17,882 bases of DNA from Bacteroidales bacterium. GTDB taxonomy: Bacteria > Bacteroidota > Bacteroidia > Bacteroidales > Tenuifilaceae. Made by a program: the position numbers and the translations under genes. Shown in pieces: positions 1 through 6,958 of this stretch (position 1 is its first letter; each line of letters opens with the position of its first letter). The notes beneath the pieces are model-generated. The model saw only the letters and a program-made list of their open reading frames with translations, did no database searches and was not told where the DNA came from. The stretch spans positions 1 through 17,882 of the forward strand of contig WBUV01000014.1 of assembly GCA_008933525.1 (NCBI GenBank). Reading direction: 5' to 3'.

Positions 1-64
1 GTTTAATATTATTGTTATACCATTCGGGGATTCTTCCCCGAATGGTATAACAATAATATTAAAC
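1..64. repeat. Perfect 30-bp inverted repeat at the window edge
   Basis: Bases 1-30 are the exact reverse complement of bases 35-64, with a 4-base loop (TTCT) at 31-34. The right arm continues smoothly as coding sequence of the partial gene that ends at 258. The left arm contains an in-frame stop at 4-6. A perfect long-arm fold-back with a tiny loop exactly at the first base, where only one arm makes coding sense, is typical of an assembly or amplification fold-back at a contig end. A genuine hairpin cannot be excluded from sequence alone. Confidence 0.9.
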
Positions 65-258
65 CATACATTGGTAATAGAATTGAAAAAGACACATGGG
101 AACTTCACTTTATTGGAGAAGCATTGCACAATTCAAATTTTTCGAATTACATGCATATAAATAGTTATCCAATTGTTAGAAAAGATTATGTTCCCTATGT
201 GCTAAAGATTAAGGAATCTTGTGAGAAAATCAGATTACAGATAAATATTGCCAAATAA
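7..258 (+). CDS. C-terminal fragment of an unrecognised protein (5' end lost)
   Basis: The frame is open from base 7 to the TAA at 256-258. Real coding sequence probably begins only inside the right arm of the edge repeat, around base 37, giving about 73 residues that start PEWYNNNIKPYIG. The fragment is aromatic and mixed in charge, includes the stretch YMHINSYPIVRKDYVPYVLKI and ends QINIAK. I see no signal peptide, membrane segment or motif that I can assign to a family. The first in-frame ATG is at 151, deep in the fragment, so the true start lies outside the window. A clear intrinsic terminator follows 20 bases after the stop, which supports this being the end of a real transcription unit. 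Function unknown. Confidence 0.55.
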   Translation, partial: YYCYTIRGFFPEWYNNNIKPYIGNRIEKDTWELHFIGEALHNSNFSNYMHINSYPIVRKDYVPYVLKIKESCEKIRLQINIAK

Positions 259-278
259 GATTTAGGCTCGTTAACAAT

Positions 279-314
279 AAAAACTCTACGATATTTTGTG
301 GAGTTTTTTATTTT
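279..314 (+). terminator. Intrinsic terminator after the partial gene
   Basis: An 11-bp stem (AAAAACTCTAC at 279-289 with GTGGAGTTTTT at 298-308, one G-T wobble) has an 8-base loop and runs into T-rich sequence to 314. It separates the partial gene from glmM. Confidence 0.75.
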
Positions 315-350
315 AAATAGAATGCGTTCATAATTTGCTTTTTTAATTTT

Positions 351-358
351 TACTTTTG
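351..358 (+). promoter_or_regulatory. Candidate Bacteroidetes -7 box for glmM
   Basis: TACTTTTG matches the TAnnTTTG consensus exactly and lies 23 bases before the glmM ATG, just after the preceding terminator. No TTG is found at the usual -33 spacing; the nearest TTG, at 335-337, is only 13 bases away. Confidence 0.45.
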
Positions 359-381
359 TACAATTCATTAATTCAACGACT

Positions 382-1773
382 ATGACATTAATAAAATCAA
401 TATCTGGCATTAGAGGAACCATTGGCGGTTCGGTTGGCGATTGCTTAACACCAGTTGACATTGTAAAATTTACATCGGCATACGCGCAATGGTTACGATT
501 AAGAAACCCAGGGAAAAAATGTAAAGTAGCGGTTGGGCGCGATGCTCGCATTTCGGGCGAAATGGCCAATAGCATTGTAATTGGTGCTCTTATGGGTTGT
601 GGTGTTGATGTGTTGGATTTAGGCCTAGCCACAACACCAACAGTGGAGATGGCGGTAATACATGAGAAAACCGATGGCGGTATTATTCTTACTGCAAGCC
701 ATAATCCTCGTCAGTGGAATGCTCTAAAATTGTTAAATGAGAAGGGTGAGTTCCTTTCCGATGCTGATGGTCGTAAAATTCTGGAATTTGCAGAGAAGGA
801 AACTTTTTCGTTTGTTGAGGTTGACGATTTAGGGACTGTGGAGGAGGAGTACTCATTCGTTGATGAGCATATCAGCAAAATTCTTCAGTTGAAGTATGTG
901 GATACTAAGTCCATTGCGAAAGCAAATTTTAAGGTTGCAATCGACTGCGTTAACTCTGTTGGAGGAATTGCGCTACCACGCTTGCTAAAAGCACTTGGAG
1001 TAAATCAAGTTATCGAACTTTATACCGATCCAACGGGAGATTTTCCACATAATCCAGAGCCACTTCCCGAGCATCTGCACGAAATATCAAAAGTGATAAA
1101 GGAGAAAAAAGCCGATGTTGGCTTTGTGGTTGATCCCGATGTGGATCGCTTAGCAATAGTTAACGAGGATGGAACAATGTTTGGCGAGGAGTACACACTT
1201 GTATCGGTATCGGACTTTGTGTTGAGTTTCAATGCTGGCAACACCGTTTCGAACCTTTCCAGTACAGCAGCATTGCGCGATGTAACGCATAAGTATGGCA
1301 AAGAGTATTTTGCATCGGCAGTGGGCGAGGTAAACGTTGTAACCAAAATGAAGGAGGTTAACGCAATTATTGGTGGCGAAGGCAACGGTGGCGTAATTCT
1401 TCCAGAATTACATTACGGACGCGATGCTTTGGTGGGAATAGCAATTTTTCTAACTCAACTTGCGAATTCTGGAAAAAAATGTTCAGAATTGAGGGCGACT
1501 TATCCAAACTACTTCATCTCTAAAAACAAAATTGAGCTTAAAGTAGGGATGAATCCTGATGATGTTCTTGCAAAAATGCTCTTGCAACATAAGCATTTAA
1601 AGGTTAACACCGCCGACGGTTTACGAATAGATTTTGAGGATGGCTGGGTACATATGCGTAAATCGAATACCGAGCCAATTATTAGGATTTATGCTGAAAG
1701 TAGTTCCACTGAAAAAGCAAATGAATTGGCAGTTAAAATGATAAATCAAATAAAAGTTTTGTTTGGAATTTAG
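382..1773 (+). CDS. glmM: Phosphoglucosamine mutase
   Basis: Cytoplasmic alpha-D-phosphohexomutase, 463 residues, a normal length for the family. It should convert glucosamine-6-phosphate to glucosamine-1-phosphate on the way to UDP-GlcNAc for peptidoglycan and LPS. The N-terminus SISGIRGT is the substrate-phosphate loop. The phosphoserine is Ser106 in TASHNP. The metal site is DPDVDR, with Asp251, Asp253 and Asp255. The sugar-recognition loop GGEGNGG is at 331-337. The C-terminal phosphate-binding loop RKSNTEP is at 426-432. The ATG at 382 is chosen because the family N-terminus begins immediately there. Sequence style is that of the archaeal/Bacteroidetes GlmM group, which overlaps with phosphomannomutase/phosphoglucomutase, so the exact sugar specificity is inferred. 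It is a single-gene unit bounded by terminators on both sides. Confidence 0.9.
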   Translation: MTLIKSISGIRGTIGGSVGDCLTPVDIVKFTSAYAQWLRLRNPGKKCKVAVGRDARISGEMANSIVIGALMGCGVDVLDLGLATTPTVEMAVIHEKTDGGIILTASHNPRQWNALKLLNEKGEFLSDADGRKILEFAEKETFSFVEVDDLGTVEEEYSFVDEHISKILQLKYVDTKSIAKANFKVAIDCVNSVGGIALPRLLKALGVNQVIELYTDPTGDFPHNPEPLPEHLHEISKVIKEKKADVGFVVDPDVDRLAIVNEDGTMFGEEYTLVSVSDFVLSFNAGNTVSNLSSTAALRDVTHKYGKEYFASAVGEVNVVTKMKEVNAIIGGEGNGGVILPELHYGRDALVGIAIFLTQLANSGKKCSELRATYPNYFISKNKIELKVGMNPDDVLAKMLLQHKHLKVNTADGLRIDFEDGWVHMRKSNTEPIIRIYAESSSTEKANELAVKMINQIKVLFGI

Positions 1774-1794
1774 CACTCTAAAGGTTAATATGCA

Positions 1795-1823
1795 AAAAGG
1801 GAATCCACTTAGGATTCCCTTTT
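1795..1823. terminator. Bidirectional intrinsic terminator between convergent genes
   Basis: A perfect 12-bp stem (AAAAGGGAATCC at 1795-1806 with its complement at 1812-1823) has a 5-base loop. A T-rich tail lies on the plus side and a run of five T on the minus side. It sits in the 68-base gap between glmM and the convergent lipoprotein gene and should end both transcripts. Confidence 0.9.
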
Positions 1824-1841
1824 CTTTTCCATTGTAAAACC

Positions 1842-3518
1842 TTATTTTGTATCAAATCCAATATCTCCAAATGCGCAACTCTCAAAAGTGTTTCCGCTTT
1901 GTGTAAGAGTTGAATATGCATCGTAGTAAATACCCCAACCATCAGAATTTTTAAATTTGCTATTTGTAACTGAGAAGTTTGAGCCAATAGCCATTATTGC
2001 AGCCCTGTCGTCAGCGCTACCATTTCCGGCGTATAAAAACTCACAGTAGTTAAAGTTAGAACTATTGGAGTTATCCCATAAATAAATACCTTCCCAAGCA
2101 CCAGCAGCAGGAGATGAAGCAGAACTGGTGAAAATAATTGGCTCGGTAGTGGTTCCGTTGGCTGTTAGAACAGCATTTTGGTAGTATCCTACATGGATTT
2201 TACCATCGGCACCAAACTTAAGAATTGATCCGGGCTGAATGGTGAGATTTCCGTTAACATTAACAGAAACGTTAATATAATAAGGAACAACTAGTTTTTT
2301 CCAAGTTGATGCGGAGGTGATATCACCATAGGTTACATCAATACCGTAACCCGCTCCACAAGTAAATACGTTGCCAGTACCAATTGTGTGAACATAATTT
2401 GCTGGAATTTCTACCGCATGGCTTCCAACGTTCTCAATTGTATTGTTGTTCATTTCAACAAATTCACTCTCATCAAGTTCCATACCTTTGCTCATAGCAT
2501 GGTGAATGCTATTATTGCTAAAAGTTAATGAAGTTGAATTTAGTTTAATTGCGCTTACCGATGATTTTCCGGCATAAGCAACCTCGCAATAGGTCATGCT
2601 TGAAGTTGCTAGGTTATCGTCCCAGAAATGCAAACCAGCCCATGATCCAGCGCTAGGAGAGGCTGCGCTTGTAGTGAATAAAATTTTTTCGGCAGAGTTT
2701 CCATTCGCAATGAAAGTGGTATTGTTGTAATATCCAATGTGTAATACGCCATCGCTGTTGAATTTGAAAACTGCACCAGGTTCAATTGTAAGTGTTCCAT
2801 TGTCAATATCGATAGATCCTTCCACATAGTAAGGTTTGTTTAATTTCTTCCATGTAATATTGCCAGTAACATCATCGCTTACAATATTAACTCCTTTATC
2901 ATCCGGACAAGTAAATGTGTTACCAGTGCCAATGGTATGCATATAAGCGGCATGTAGTCGTATTGGATGACTTCCGCAATCTTCAATTGTGTTATTGTTC
3001 ATTTCGGTAAACCCAGCGCCATCGTCAAGAAGTAAACCATAAAGTTTAGCGTTTTGAATAAGGTTATTGCTAAATGTAATCATCGCATCGTTTATGTTTA
3101 CTGCTCCTTTTGATGTTGTTCCAGCAAACTTAACTGAACAGTATTTCATGCTTGAGTTTAAACTATGGCTCCAGAAAGTAATTCCTTCCCATGCACCTGC
3201 TGAAGGAGTTGATGCATTTGAGGTAAAAATAATTGGTTTCTCGGCAGTTCCATTTGCAATTAGTGTTGCATTTCCATAGTACCCGATATGCAGACTTGCT
3301 CCGGCTTCAAATTCAATCCTAGTTCCTGGTTGAATAGTAAGGGTGGTATTGTCCACACTAATTGATCCCTGAATAACATAAACTTTACCTGATTCCCAGG
3401 TTGTAGTTGTTGTTATGTCATCTTTAATAATAGTACTTACTAATTCATCTTCCAATTCGCAGGAAGTGAAGAAAGCAGTAAAGATTGCTGCTAAAATAAA
3501 AATTCGATTTAGTTTCAT
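1842..3518 (-). CDS. Lipoprotein with three tandem right-handed beta-helix units
   Basis: 558-residue surface or periplasmic lipoprotein. Residues 1-19 are a signal peptide, and the lipobox FTSC gives lipid-modified Cys20. The rest is three tandem copies of a unit of about 183 residues starting near Trp41, Trp223 and Trp406. Each copy runs through GS(I/V)..NLTI(Q/E)PG, H(I/V)GYY, a P.IFT stretch, and G(A/S)W.G at 108, 291 and 473. NN.I-type turns follow in the first two. This is the pattern of right-handed parallel beta-helix proteins of the pectin-lyase-like fold. I see no catalytic residues that point to an enzyme, so a binding or surface role is inferred. It lies 71 bases downstream of the beta-barrel gene on the same strand without an obvious terminator or promoter in between, so the two probably form an operon. 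Substrate unknown. Confidence 0.8.
   Translation of the reverse strand: MKLNRIFILAAIFTAFFTSCELEDELVSTIIKDDITTTTTWESGKVYVIQGSISVDNTTLTIQPGTRIEFEAGASLHIGYYGNATLIANGTAEKPIIFTSNASTPSAGAWEGITFWSHSLNSSMKYCSVKFAGTTSKGAVNINDAMITFSNNLIQNAKLYGLLLDDGAGFTEMNNNTIEDCGSHPIRLHAAYMHTIGTGNTFTCPDDKGVNIVSDDVTGNITWKKLNKPYYVEGSIDIDNGTLTIEPGAVFKFNSDGVLHIGYYNNTTFIANGNSAEKILFTTSAASPSAGSWAGLHFWDDNLATSSMTYCEVAYAGKSSVSAIKLNSTSLTFSNNSIHHAMSKGMELDESEFVEMNNNTIENVGSHAVEIPANYVHTIGTGNVFTCGAGYGIDVTYGDITSASTWKKLVVPYYINVSVNVNGNLTIQPGSILKFGADGKIHVGYYQNAVLTANGTTTEPIIFTSSASSPAAGAWEGIYLWDNSNSSNFNYCEFLYAGNGSADDRAAIMAIGSNFSVTNSKFKNSDGWGIYYDAYSTLTQSGNTFESCAFGDIGFDTK
1845..3398 (-). repeat. Threefold internal protein repeat (period about 183 codons)
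   Basis: Unit 1 is encoded at about 2853-3398, unit 2 at 2304-2852 and unit 3 (shorter, lacking the last rungs) at 1845-2303. The spacing of the G(A/S)W.G motif is 183 and 182 residues. The copies have diverged in sequence, so the duplication is not recent. Confidence 0.75.
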
Positions 3519-3589
3519 AGTTACAATATTTTAAGATGAGATTTTAAAATAAAGTTAGGTTAAATATTAAGAAAAAAAGTTTTTTGTGT

Positions 3590-4147
3590 TTAAAATTTTA
3601 CACTTACCCCTAAAGTAAGGTAGGCTATTCCGTAACCAACTTCTGCCATACCAGCAATTTTATCGGTAAAGTAATATCTGCCTCCAGCAAACCACGACCA
3701 AACAAAACCGCTCGATGTTGCAGAGTATGTAGATGCGCCAGGGATTGTTCCGAACTCTTTAGCGCTTATTATATCGTATCCTAGCATTAAGCCTGTATAA
3801 GTGTCGAGTTTATCAATTAATTGATAATGACCAACACCTCTAACTCCAAGGATAAAATTGGTATACTTCCAGCCCCAGCCAGAATACTCCCATTTAGCGC
3901 CAGAATAACCAACGTATCCGCCAATACCGAATGAACTTTTTTCATCAAAGAGTTCGTCCTTAACGCCCATTTCGAATGATGCCGAGATAGGAGGAGTTTT
4001 ACTTGTGTATCCTGTGCCTGAGTACAAAACGTTCCCAAATCCAATGCCTAAATTTAGAACTTTATCACCTTTTTTAAATGTGTTTTGGGATACTCCTGCT
4101 AGTGTAAAGCAGATTAAAACTGCAAATAGCATTAATGTTTTTTTCAT
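3590..4147 (-). CDS. Small outer-membrane beta-barrel protein
   Basis: 185 residues. Residues 1 to about 20 are a signal peptide (MKKTLMLFAVLICFTLAGVSQ). The mature protein alternates polar and hydrophobic/aromatic residues in short strands, e.g. VLNLGIGFGN, FGIGGYVGYSG, YTNFILGVRGVGHYQL and FAGGRYYFTDKIAGMAEVGYGIAYL. It ends in VSVKF; a terminal Phe is the usual outer-membrane assembly signal. The size fits an 8-stranded OmpA/OmpW-like barrel of the type common in Bacteroidetes. Its role is unknown; porin, adhesin or stress-related barrels are all possible. It is the first gene of a likely two-gene unit with the beta-helix lipoprotein. It is transcribed divergently from the histidine kinase, with which it shares a symmetric control region. 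Confidence 0.75.
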   Translation of the reverse strand: MKKTLMLFAVLICFTLAGVSQNTFKKGDKVLNLGIGFGNVLYSGTGYTSKTPPISASFEMGVKDELFDEKSSFGIGGYVGYSGAKWEYSGWGWKYTNFILGVRGVGHYQLIDKLDTYTGLMLGYDIISAKEFGTIPGASTYSATSSGFVWSWFAGGRYYFTDKIAGMAEVGYGIAYLTLGVSVKF

Positions 4148-4194
4148 TTCAATAAAATTTAGTTTGATAATTTTTATAGTTTTAAAATCTGAAT

Positions 4195-4202
4195 CAAAGG
4201 TA
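4195..4202 (-). promoter_or_regulatory. -7 box for the beta-barrel gene (minus strand)
   Basis: CAAAGGTA on the plus strand reads TACCTTTG on the minus strand, an exact TAnnTTTG match 47 bases before the ATG. There is no TTG at the -33 spacing, which fits a promoter that needs an activator. The identical octamer serves the divergent kinase gene. Confidence 0.55.
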
Positions 4203-4226
4203 TTGAGTTAAATAAGGATGATTTTA

Positions 4227-4240
4227 CCCCCAAAAGGGGG
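4227..4240. promoter_or_regulatory. Central palindrome between divergent promoters (candidate operator)
   Basis: CCCCCAAAAGGGGG is a perfect inverted repeat, centred at 4233.5. It lies 24 bases from the minus-strand -7 box and 23 bases from the plus-strand one, so it covers the -33 to -42 region of both promoters. GC-only arms stand out in this AT-rich gap. The following T5 also makes it resemble a short terminator on the plus strand, but no plus-strand gene reads into it. Confidence 0.5.
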
Positions 4241-4263
4241 TTTTTAAGTTGTTGATTTTGATA

Positions 4264-4271
4264 TACCTTTG
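4264..4271 (+). promoter_or_regulatory. -7 box for the histidine kinase gene
   Basis: TACCTTTG, an exact TAnnTTTG match, 35 bases before the ATG at 4307. As on the opposite strand, no TTG occurs at the -33 spacing. Confidence 0.55.
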
Positions 4272-4306
4272 TTTTGGTTATTAGTTCTCATTAAAATAAC
4301 CCATCG

Positions 4307-6262
4307 ATGAAAAAAGAATGTTTAGGTATGAATTTTCTTAAGTCTAATATTTGCATTGTTTTCTTATTGATCAATATTAATGTGTTTGCTCAGGAAAGCA
4401 ATAACATAAACATTGACTCAATGATTCTTAACGCTAAGTCAATTCTTTACTCTTCGCCCGACAAAGCTTTTGAAATGGCCAAAAGTGCAATTGATTTATC
4501 TGTTAAGCAGAAGAATTCTTTAATGCTTGCTAACGGACATAGATTATTGGGAAGTTATTACTCCGATATCAAAGGCGATTTTAATGCGGCCATGATTAGC
4601 TATAGGATTGCCGATAGTATTTACCGAAGTAATGACGGTAAAGATTACACCGAAGGTATTGGCGCAATATACCATTGTTATGGTGTAATTGATCAACGGT
4701 TGGGGAATTACTTTGAATCAATACAAAATTACCTAAAAGCCTTGAATATACTGGATAGTATAAAAAACAAAACGATCATTCCTAAAACGCTCAATAATAT
4801 TTCTATTCTTTATGCTTTTTTAAAGGATTATAAAAAGGCGGAGGAGTACTCTAGAGAATGTCTAAAAATTTGTGAGGAGAATAAAGATGAATATATGATT
4901 TCGGTTGTTAATGTTGGTCTTGCAGATGCATTGATTTCGCAGGGGAAGTTTGATGAAGTTCCAGAACTATTGAATACTTCAATGAAGATCGCAACCAAAC
5001 TCAACAACCTTTATATTTTAGAATTATGTCATCTTAATTTTGGGAGTTACTATTATTTATTTGATAAGAATTATAAAAAGTCAATTGAAGAGTATCGTAT
5101 AGCAATGCAGTATGCCGAAAAGTTAGGAAGTGAATGGGAAGTTATGCGACTAAGTACAAACCTCTCAGAGGTCTATATGCTTGATCACCAGTATAAAAAT
5201 GCACGATTGTCGGCTGAGAAGGCTATTGCGATTGCCAGTAGAATGGGCTCGTCCGATGTAAAGCAAAGAGCACTCTATGTGCTTGCAAAAGTTAATGCTG
5301 TTAATGGATCGTATGTAAATGCATACAATAACCTGTTGAAATCGTATATTCTGAAAGACACTGTTTTTGCAGAGAGCAAACAAATGCATATTAATTATTT
5401 GGAATCGCTTTATCAGTCAGAGAAGAAGGAAAAAGAGATCGTAATTCTTAAAAACAGGCAGAAGGATAATGAAGTTACTCTTAAGAAAAGGAAATATCAG
5501 GTAATTGCTCTCGGTGTTTTTGTTTCGGTCATTATTATAGTTGTTGTTTTTGTAATTATTTGGATCAAGGATAAACAAACTATCAATAATCAGAAGCTTC
5601 ATATTCAAGAACAACAAATTAGAAAACTTGAGCAAGAAAAACAGCTGATCGCAACAAAATCGTTACTTGAGGGCGAAACCACTGAGCGCGCCCGTTTATC
5701 AAAGGATCTTCACGACGGACTTGGCGGATTGCTCTCCGTTACTAAACATAAAATGGCCAATATGAAAGGTAGCTTAACTATTCCCGAAGAGCAGGTGGAA
5801 ACCTTCAACTCGGCACTGGAAATGCTCGATAACTCCATCAAGGAATTGCGCAGAGTTGCTCATAACCTTATGCCGGAATCGCTTATGCGGTACGGATTAA
5901 ATTCTGCTATCAGCGATTTTTGCAACAGTATCGATAAGGCAAATTACCATTTTTATGGCACCGATAAACGCTTGGACGAAAAGTTGGAGGTTGCTGCATT
6001 CCGGATAGTTAGCGAGTTAGTTAACAATGCCCTTAAGCATGCCGATGCTAGTAAAATAAATGTTCAGCTGGTTCAGGAGCAGGACAGGATTAGCCTTACT
6101 ATTTATGACGATGGATGTGGATTCGACCCAAAGGCGATTGATAGGACTAAATCGGGAGGGCTCAACAATATAGAGTCGCGTGTTATTTCCTTCAATGGAA
6201 GAATCGATATTTTGTCGGAACCCGGCAAAGGAACAGAGGTTTCGGTTGAATTTAAATGTTAA
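4307..6262 (+). CDS. TPR-type sensor histidine kinase (HisKA_3/NarX-like)
   Basis: 651-residue membrane sensor kinase. It has an N-terminal signal sequence, then a periplasmic region (about 30-395) rich in tetratricopeptide-like helix pairs such as GDFNAAMISYRIAD, GNYFESIQNYLKALNI and KDYKKAEEYSRECL. One transmembrane helix is at about 398-420, followed by a coiled-coil linker (425-460). The HisKA_3 dimerisation domain has phospho-acceptor His469 in KDLHDGLGG. The HATPase_c domain shows the N box SELVNNALKH (569-578), DDGCGF (601-606), GGLNNI (617-622) and GKGTEV (640-645). All catalytic motifs are present. An alternative start at 4328 (MNFLKSN) would give a tidier signal peptide, so the first seven residues are uncertain. 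The cognate regulator follows 84 bases downstream. The ligand is unknown; the TPR domain suggests a protein or peptide signal in the periplasm. Confidence 0.9.
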   Translation: MKKECLGMNFLKSNICIVFLLININVFAQESNNINIDSMILNAKSILYSSPDKAFEMAKSAIDLSVKQKNSLMLANGHRLLGSYYSDIKGDFNAAMISYRIADSIYRSNDGKDYTEGIGAIYHCYGVIDQRLGNYFESIQNYLKALNILDSIKNKTIIPKTLNNISILYAFLKDYKKAEEYSRECLKICEENKDEYMISVVNVGLADALISQGKFDEVPELLNTSMKIATKLNNLYILELCHLNFGSYYYLFDKNYKKSIEEYRIAMQYAEKLGSEWEVMRLSTNLSEVYMLDHQYKNARLSAEKAIAIASRMGSSDVKQRALYVLAKVNAVNGSYVNAYNNLLKSYILKDTVFAESKQMHINYLESLYQSEKKEKEIVILKNRQKDNEVTLKKRKYQVIALGVFVSVIIIVVVFVIIWIKDKQTINNQKLHIQEQQIRKLEQEKQLIATKSLLEGETTERARLSKDLHDGLGGLLSVTKHKMANMKGSLTIPEEQVETFNSALEMLDNSIKELRRVAHNLMPESLMRYGLNSAISDFCNSIDKANYHFYGTDKRLDEKLEVAAFRIVSELVNNALKHADASKINVQLVQEQDRISLTIYDDGCGFDPKAIDRTKSGGLNNIESRVISFNGRIDILSEPGKGTEVSVEFKC

Positions 6263-6270
6263 TAATTAGT

Positions 6271-6330
6271 GGTGACTAGTGACGAGAGGCAAGTGACAAT
6301 TGAAAGTCACAATATTTGTCACCAATCACC
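6271..6330. repeat. Fold-back element between kinase and regulator genes
   Basis: Outer arms GGTGACTAGTGAC (6271-6283) and GTCACCAATCACC (6318-6330) are complementary at 11 of 13 positions. They enclose a second, perfect GTGAC/GTCAC pair (6293-6297 and 6306-6310). The GTGAC pentamer or its complement occurs five times in 60 bases. The element fills the gap between two genes that normally sit close together, and it is read through in frame by a false upstream extension of the regulator. It resembles small REP/MITE-like repeats; this is inferred. Confidence 0.6.
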
Positions 6331-6346
6331 TGTTACTTATAGAAAA

Positions 6347-6958
6347 ATGATTAAAATTTTAATTGTAGACGACCATCCGTTAATCGCAAAAAGTTTATCG
6401 GACATTATTAGCGATTCAGGAGTAGGCGAATTGGTGGCTGTTGCTGGTAATGCCAAGCAATGTTTGGATTTTGTGGCCACAAAACATTTCGATTTGGTGC
6501 TGCTCGATATAAATCTCCCTGATGGTAACGGGCTCGATATTTGTAAATCGATAAAGGAGAAATACCCTCAAATTAAAGTTTTAGCAATTACCAGCTATAA
6601 CGAGTATTCTATAATTAGAAAAATGCTGGAGAATGGAGCATCGGGTTATATTTTGAAAAACTCAATGCCCGAGGAGGTTGTGGAAGGTATTGAAACAGTT
6701 TTAAAAGGCGAAACATTCCTTTGTCACGAAGTTGATTTGTTGATGAAGAAGAAGGCCGATCAGCAAATATTCCTCACCCCACGCGAAACAGAACTGCTTA
6801 AGTTAATCTGCGACGGATACACCAATCCGGAAATTGCCGAAAAGCTTTTCCTTGGTGTCGAAACAATAAACAGTTACCGAAAAAATCTACTTTTTAAGCT
6901 GAATGCGCGCAATACTGCTGTACTTGTTAAAATTGCGATGGAGCAAAAGTTGATATAA
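6347..6958 (+). CDS. NarL/FixJ-family response regulator
   Basis: 203-residue cytoplasmic DNA-binding response regulator. The receiver domain (1-120) has the acidic pair Asp8/Asp9 in IVDDH, phospho-acceptor Asp54 in LLDINLPDG, Thr82/Ser83 and Lys104. The C-terminal LuxR-type helix-turn-helix (about 143-200) has LTPRETELLKLICDG and the recognition region VETINSYRKNLLFKLNARN. An in-frame ATG at 6269 exists, but the 26 extra residues are encoded by a fold-back repeat and fall outside the conserved domain. The ATG at 6347 is therefore the start, placed exactly where the receiver begins (MIKILIVDDH). It is the partner of the upstream kinase. Likely targets are the divergent barrel/lipoprotein genes and possibly the efflux operon downstream, by position only. 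Confidence 0.92.
   Translation: MIKILIVDDHPLIAKSLSDIISDSGVGELVAVAGNAKQCLDFVATKHFDLVLLDINLPDGNGLDICKSIKEKYPQIKVLAITSYNEYSIIRKMLENGASGYILKNSMPEEVVEGIETVLKGETFLCHEVDLLMKKKADQQIFLTPRETELLKLICDGYTNPEIAEKLFLGVETINSYRKNLLFKLNARNTAVLVKIAMEQKLI

Noticed and set aside
195..632. Minus-strand open frame of 145 codons
   Set aside because: It overlaps the glmM start, its promoter region and the upstream terminator, and shows no domain or signal; it is a shadow of the glmM reading frame.
3571..3587. A7-G-T6 self-complementary run between the barrel and lipoprotein genes
   Set aside because: It is A/T only with no room for a loop; too weak for a terminator and likely a low-complexity tract.
4227..4245. Intrinsic terminator (C5-A4-G5 followed by T5)
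   Set aside because: No plus-strand gene ends upstream, since the neighbour is divergent; the central symmetric position between two promoters fits an operator better. A role in blocking stray read-through remains possible.
6269..6346. N-terminal extension of the response regulator from the ATG at 6269
   Set aside because: The 26 residues are encoded by a fold-back repeat, and the conserved receiver begins exactly at the ATG at 6347.
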